Positions 57,549-60,000 of a DNA stretch of 60,000 nucleotides are shown one piece after another. Location: NCBI GenBank assembly GCA_029204225.1, contig CM055109.1:35538496-35598495 (forward strand), given 5' to 3'. Within the stretch, counting starts at the first letter, position 1; each line of letters begins with the position of its first letter. The DNA is from Diphasiastrum complanatum (lineage: Eukaryota; Streptophyta; Lycopodiopsida; Lycopodiales; Lycopodiaceae). Below the pieces are notes generated by a model that saw only the letters and a program-made list of their open reading frames with translations, searched no databases and was not told the origin of the DNA. A program made the position numbers and the translations under genes.

Positions 57549-60000
57549 TCAACCAACTTGGGATCGTACTAGGTTTGCCAATGTTTGGTTTGGCCCAAGC
57601 AATATCCAAGGCAATACGTGGACTAAGGGAAGAAAAACTCCACATGACATCGACCAGATGCATACACGAGGTGACAATCGGTTCAAAGGTCCCTAGTTGT
57701 TTCAAGATTATACTTGCTCCTCTTGAAATGGAGAGTATCCTCATAATGCAACTCTCATTTCTTATTTTTGGGTGCTATATTATGTGTAATTTGAGGCATA
57801 GTTCTCTAGCAGCCTCTACCGCTTTCTTTTCTTTTCTTTTCATTGCATACAAACAGGATTGACGGGTAGTTGGTGTCACCCTTGCAACATGTTTGATTGA
57901 CAAGGTGCATAGCTCATAGATTATGCTTGTATAGTTACTACTTGACTTGAGAAATTTGAAAATATTTTAACACCATGGACTTTATTGGTTATAGAAATTA
58001 GGCAATCATTCAAGGAAAGGACTTGACATGTATTAAAAATAGTCATAAATGTCCAACCCTAGTTTGAATTTTGTAACAACAATAAAATTTGTAGAGTTTT
58101 GCACGTCATGATGTTAACCTTGTAGCTTAAAAGATGACACGGGTTTTCAAGAGCACCAATATCTAAGGAGGTGAATCATGTTGGCATATCCAAAGGGGAA
58201 GCCGCAAACATAGCCTATTTCAAGAATGAATGAAAGCTAGAGTTAAGAAGATGATGGTGCGAAAATGACATACAAGACAAGGCATTTGTACAAGAGCATA
58301 AGACGAGACATTCTTAAAAGTTAGTCAATGAATATCTGCTAGGAATGTATAATAGAAGGAAGAAACTTACGTTAGTGATTTGTAAGGAATGTTGAAACTT
58401 GAAAATATTTGATTGGTGAGTTTAAAAATGAGTGGTGGGATCTAGTGCATGCATAAAAAATTATAAAGACAACCTTTTCAAAAAGTACAAAACCTCAACC
58501 GGCTTTATAAAGACTATAGCGGAATCAATAAGTTCAATTTATTGCTAAAGCTAGTAGAAACTTTACAAGTAGTTTAAGCTCCTTGCCAAATGGAGGCGAA
58601 TGGATTTCAAAAATAAAGAGAGCCCTTAGAATGGATTATACTTAAAAGACGTTGAACAATGTGTGAGTGTACCACACTTAAAGAGGTGTTGAACAACATG
58701 TATCTTCTAGTACCAGCCTTTAAGAGGGTCCTAGGAGGTGGGGTGAGATCTCTTTCGACAAGGCGTAAAGGCCAAGATTTGAGCATATATTAAGAACTTT
58801 TTTTGACAACAATGTGAGGATTTAGCATTTGAAATTGGGTGCCATAAGTTCAATGCATTTGTCGTTATTTTGTGTAAAGTAAAGGCTTGGTTGGAGAGAA
58901 TAATGGGTTTGATGACCATGGCCCATGGGCGTTGGGCGAAGGCCATAGTGACCTTCATCGAATAAAGACTAATAAATACAACATGACAATTGATGTCCAT
59001 ATTTATGGACTTTGAAAATAGTCCCTAGAATTCTAAGTGAGGGGGCATGCCTTGACCAAAGGGGGTTCGGTCCTAAGAGGACTAGGCCCCGTAGGGGGAG
59101 GGGAGGAGCCTGACGATTTCCAACTACACTTGGAATGGCCAGCTGGCCTTGCAATCTCTTTCAAGGGTGGTGGAGAGCTAATGCCTCGGACGAGAGCTCA
59201 CCACCACCCTTGGATGAGGCCAACCTAATATCGTAGTGGTGGTTAGGATTATGCGAAGGAGCATACTTTGCATCATGACTAAGGTGGAAGCATAGCCCCA
59301 CCTTGATCCAATGCTTTAGAAGCTTTCGTGATGATGGAGATATCATGATAGCATTTCACATGAGGATGGGGCCTTACTTGCACCCCGAGCAGTAATGCAA
59401 AATCACTCCTTTAATATAGGCTCACTGGTCAATAGCTATATTTACGTCAAGGACAATGGGAAGAATTGATCGAGAGGAAAATTCGTGCCATGATGATGCA
59501 AGTGGGACCTGCACTTTCTACTTTATTGACATGTTTGGAGCTATGCTCTTCCGTTCAGTTGGACCTAACATTCACTTGTATACAAAAGATAGGAGGATTT
59601 TTGAGAAAAAATTTGCAAGACAAACATGAAAACCAAGTGAGATATGCTTTACTAAAGAAGTCATGGCAAAATTGCACCAAGGGCAAGCCTAAACATCAAA
59701 TTTCGTTGTGCATGACAATAAACCCTTACTAGTTATTGTTTGTTATGATGAGCGGGTTTTGCCACAAAGGTGCCTCTAATATACTAAAGTATCTTAGATC
59801 ACGATGGATGGTCTAGATTGAGTTTGGAGTCCACTATTGCCTAGAACACTATGATGAGACTTGAATTTTCCTACAAATCTGATTGGCTGAGACTTCTAGC
59901 TTTGAAAACAGACAATACCAATGGATGGAATCTTGACAACATTGAACTTTCATGGATGAAATCTTAAAATAAGAAGCCCGCGTGGATGGAATCTTTTAAA
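57549..60000. other. Unassigned segment at the right end
   Basis: No domain recognised in any of the short open frames (longest 95 codons, 57575-57862). A short hairpin, TCAAGGGTGGTGGAGAGCT (59161) against its complement (59193-59214), lies in a G-rich stretch. A degenerate repeat of CTTAAAGA...GTTGAACAA occurs twice at 58640-58700. Confidence 0.4.

Overview
The window looks like a stretch of repeat-dense, gene-poor nuclear DNA from a seed plant. The evidence is plant-type Ty1/copia and Ty3/gypsy elements, primer sites matching plant initiator-Met tRNA (TGGTATCAGAGC or close variants), a plant hAT/DUF659 transposase with GT-AG introns, and an A+T-rich background with satellites and foldbacks. 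I cannot name the species. I found no intact host gene, tRNA, rRNA or CRISPR array. Every protein-coding signal is mobile-element derived except two unrecognised ones (about 33.5-36.6 kb and 38.4-38.6 kb). Every recognised one carries stops, frameshifts or truncation.

Layout. 0-2.5 kb: minus-strand gypsy-type element A1, whose 5' LTR sits inside the reverse transcriptase of a plus-strand copia element (C1, 2.5-3.8 kb). 5.1-11.4 kb: the best-preserved element, minus-strand chromovirus G1 (3' LTR, PPT, integrase with chromodomain, RNase H, RT, protease, zinc knuckle, gag). 12.4-14 kb: scraps of copia gag and gypsy RT/RNase H. 14.6-21.8 kb: a hAT transposase pseudogene with readable exon-intron structure, split by element A2 (15671-21224, 5-bp target duplication AGCAC). 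A2 in turn carries an 831-bp inverted-repeat insertion. 21.9-28 kb: tandem duplications, an inverted-repeat element, an integrase scrap and a SINE-like sequence. 28.2-30.1 kb: 5' half of copia element C2. 30.2-32.8 kb: minus-strand Tat-like gypsy (G5) with a putative LTR. 33-37.8 kb: an unrecognised decayed coding cassette followed by LTR-like sequence.

39.5-45.4 kb: two halves of one copia family in opposite orientation (C3 plus, C4 minus). Their outer flanks share the same GATGCC-type repeat, which suggests one element with its 3' half inverted. 45.4-50.4 kb: chromovirus G2, same family as G1, with internal deletions and a 5' LTR against a (GA)n tract. 50.9-55.6 kb: gypsy relics G3 (chromovirus-like) and G4 (Tat-like). 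55.6-60 kb: a possible LTR, a foldback of about 490 bp and otherwise unassigned DNA.

The genes do not form a host pathway; together they record layered insertion, deletion and inversion. The point most worth following is family A. Two copies share the same dead integrase region, yet one copy has similar LTRs and an intact target duplication. This suggests a non-autonomous family that spreads using another element's enzymes.
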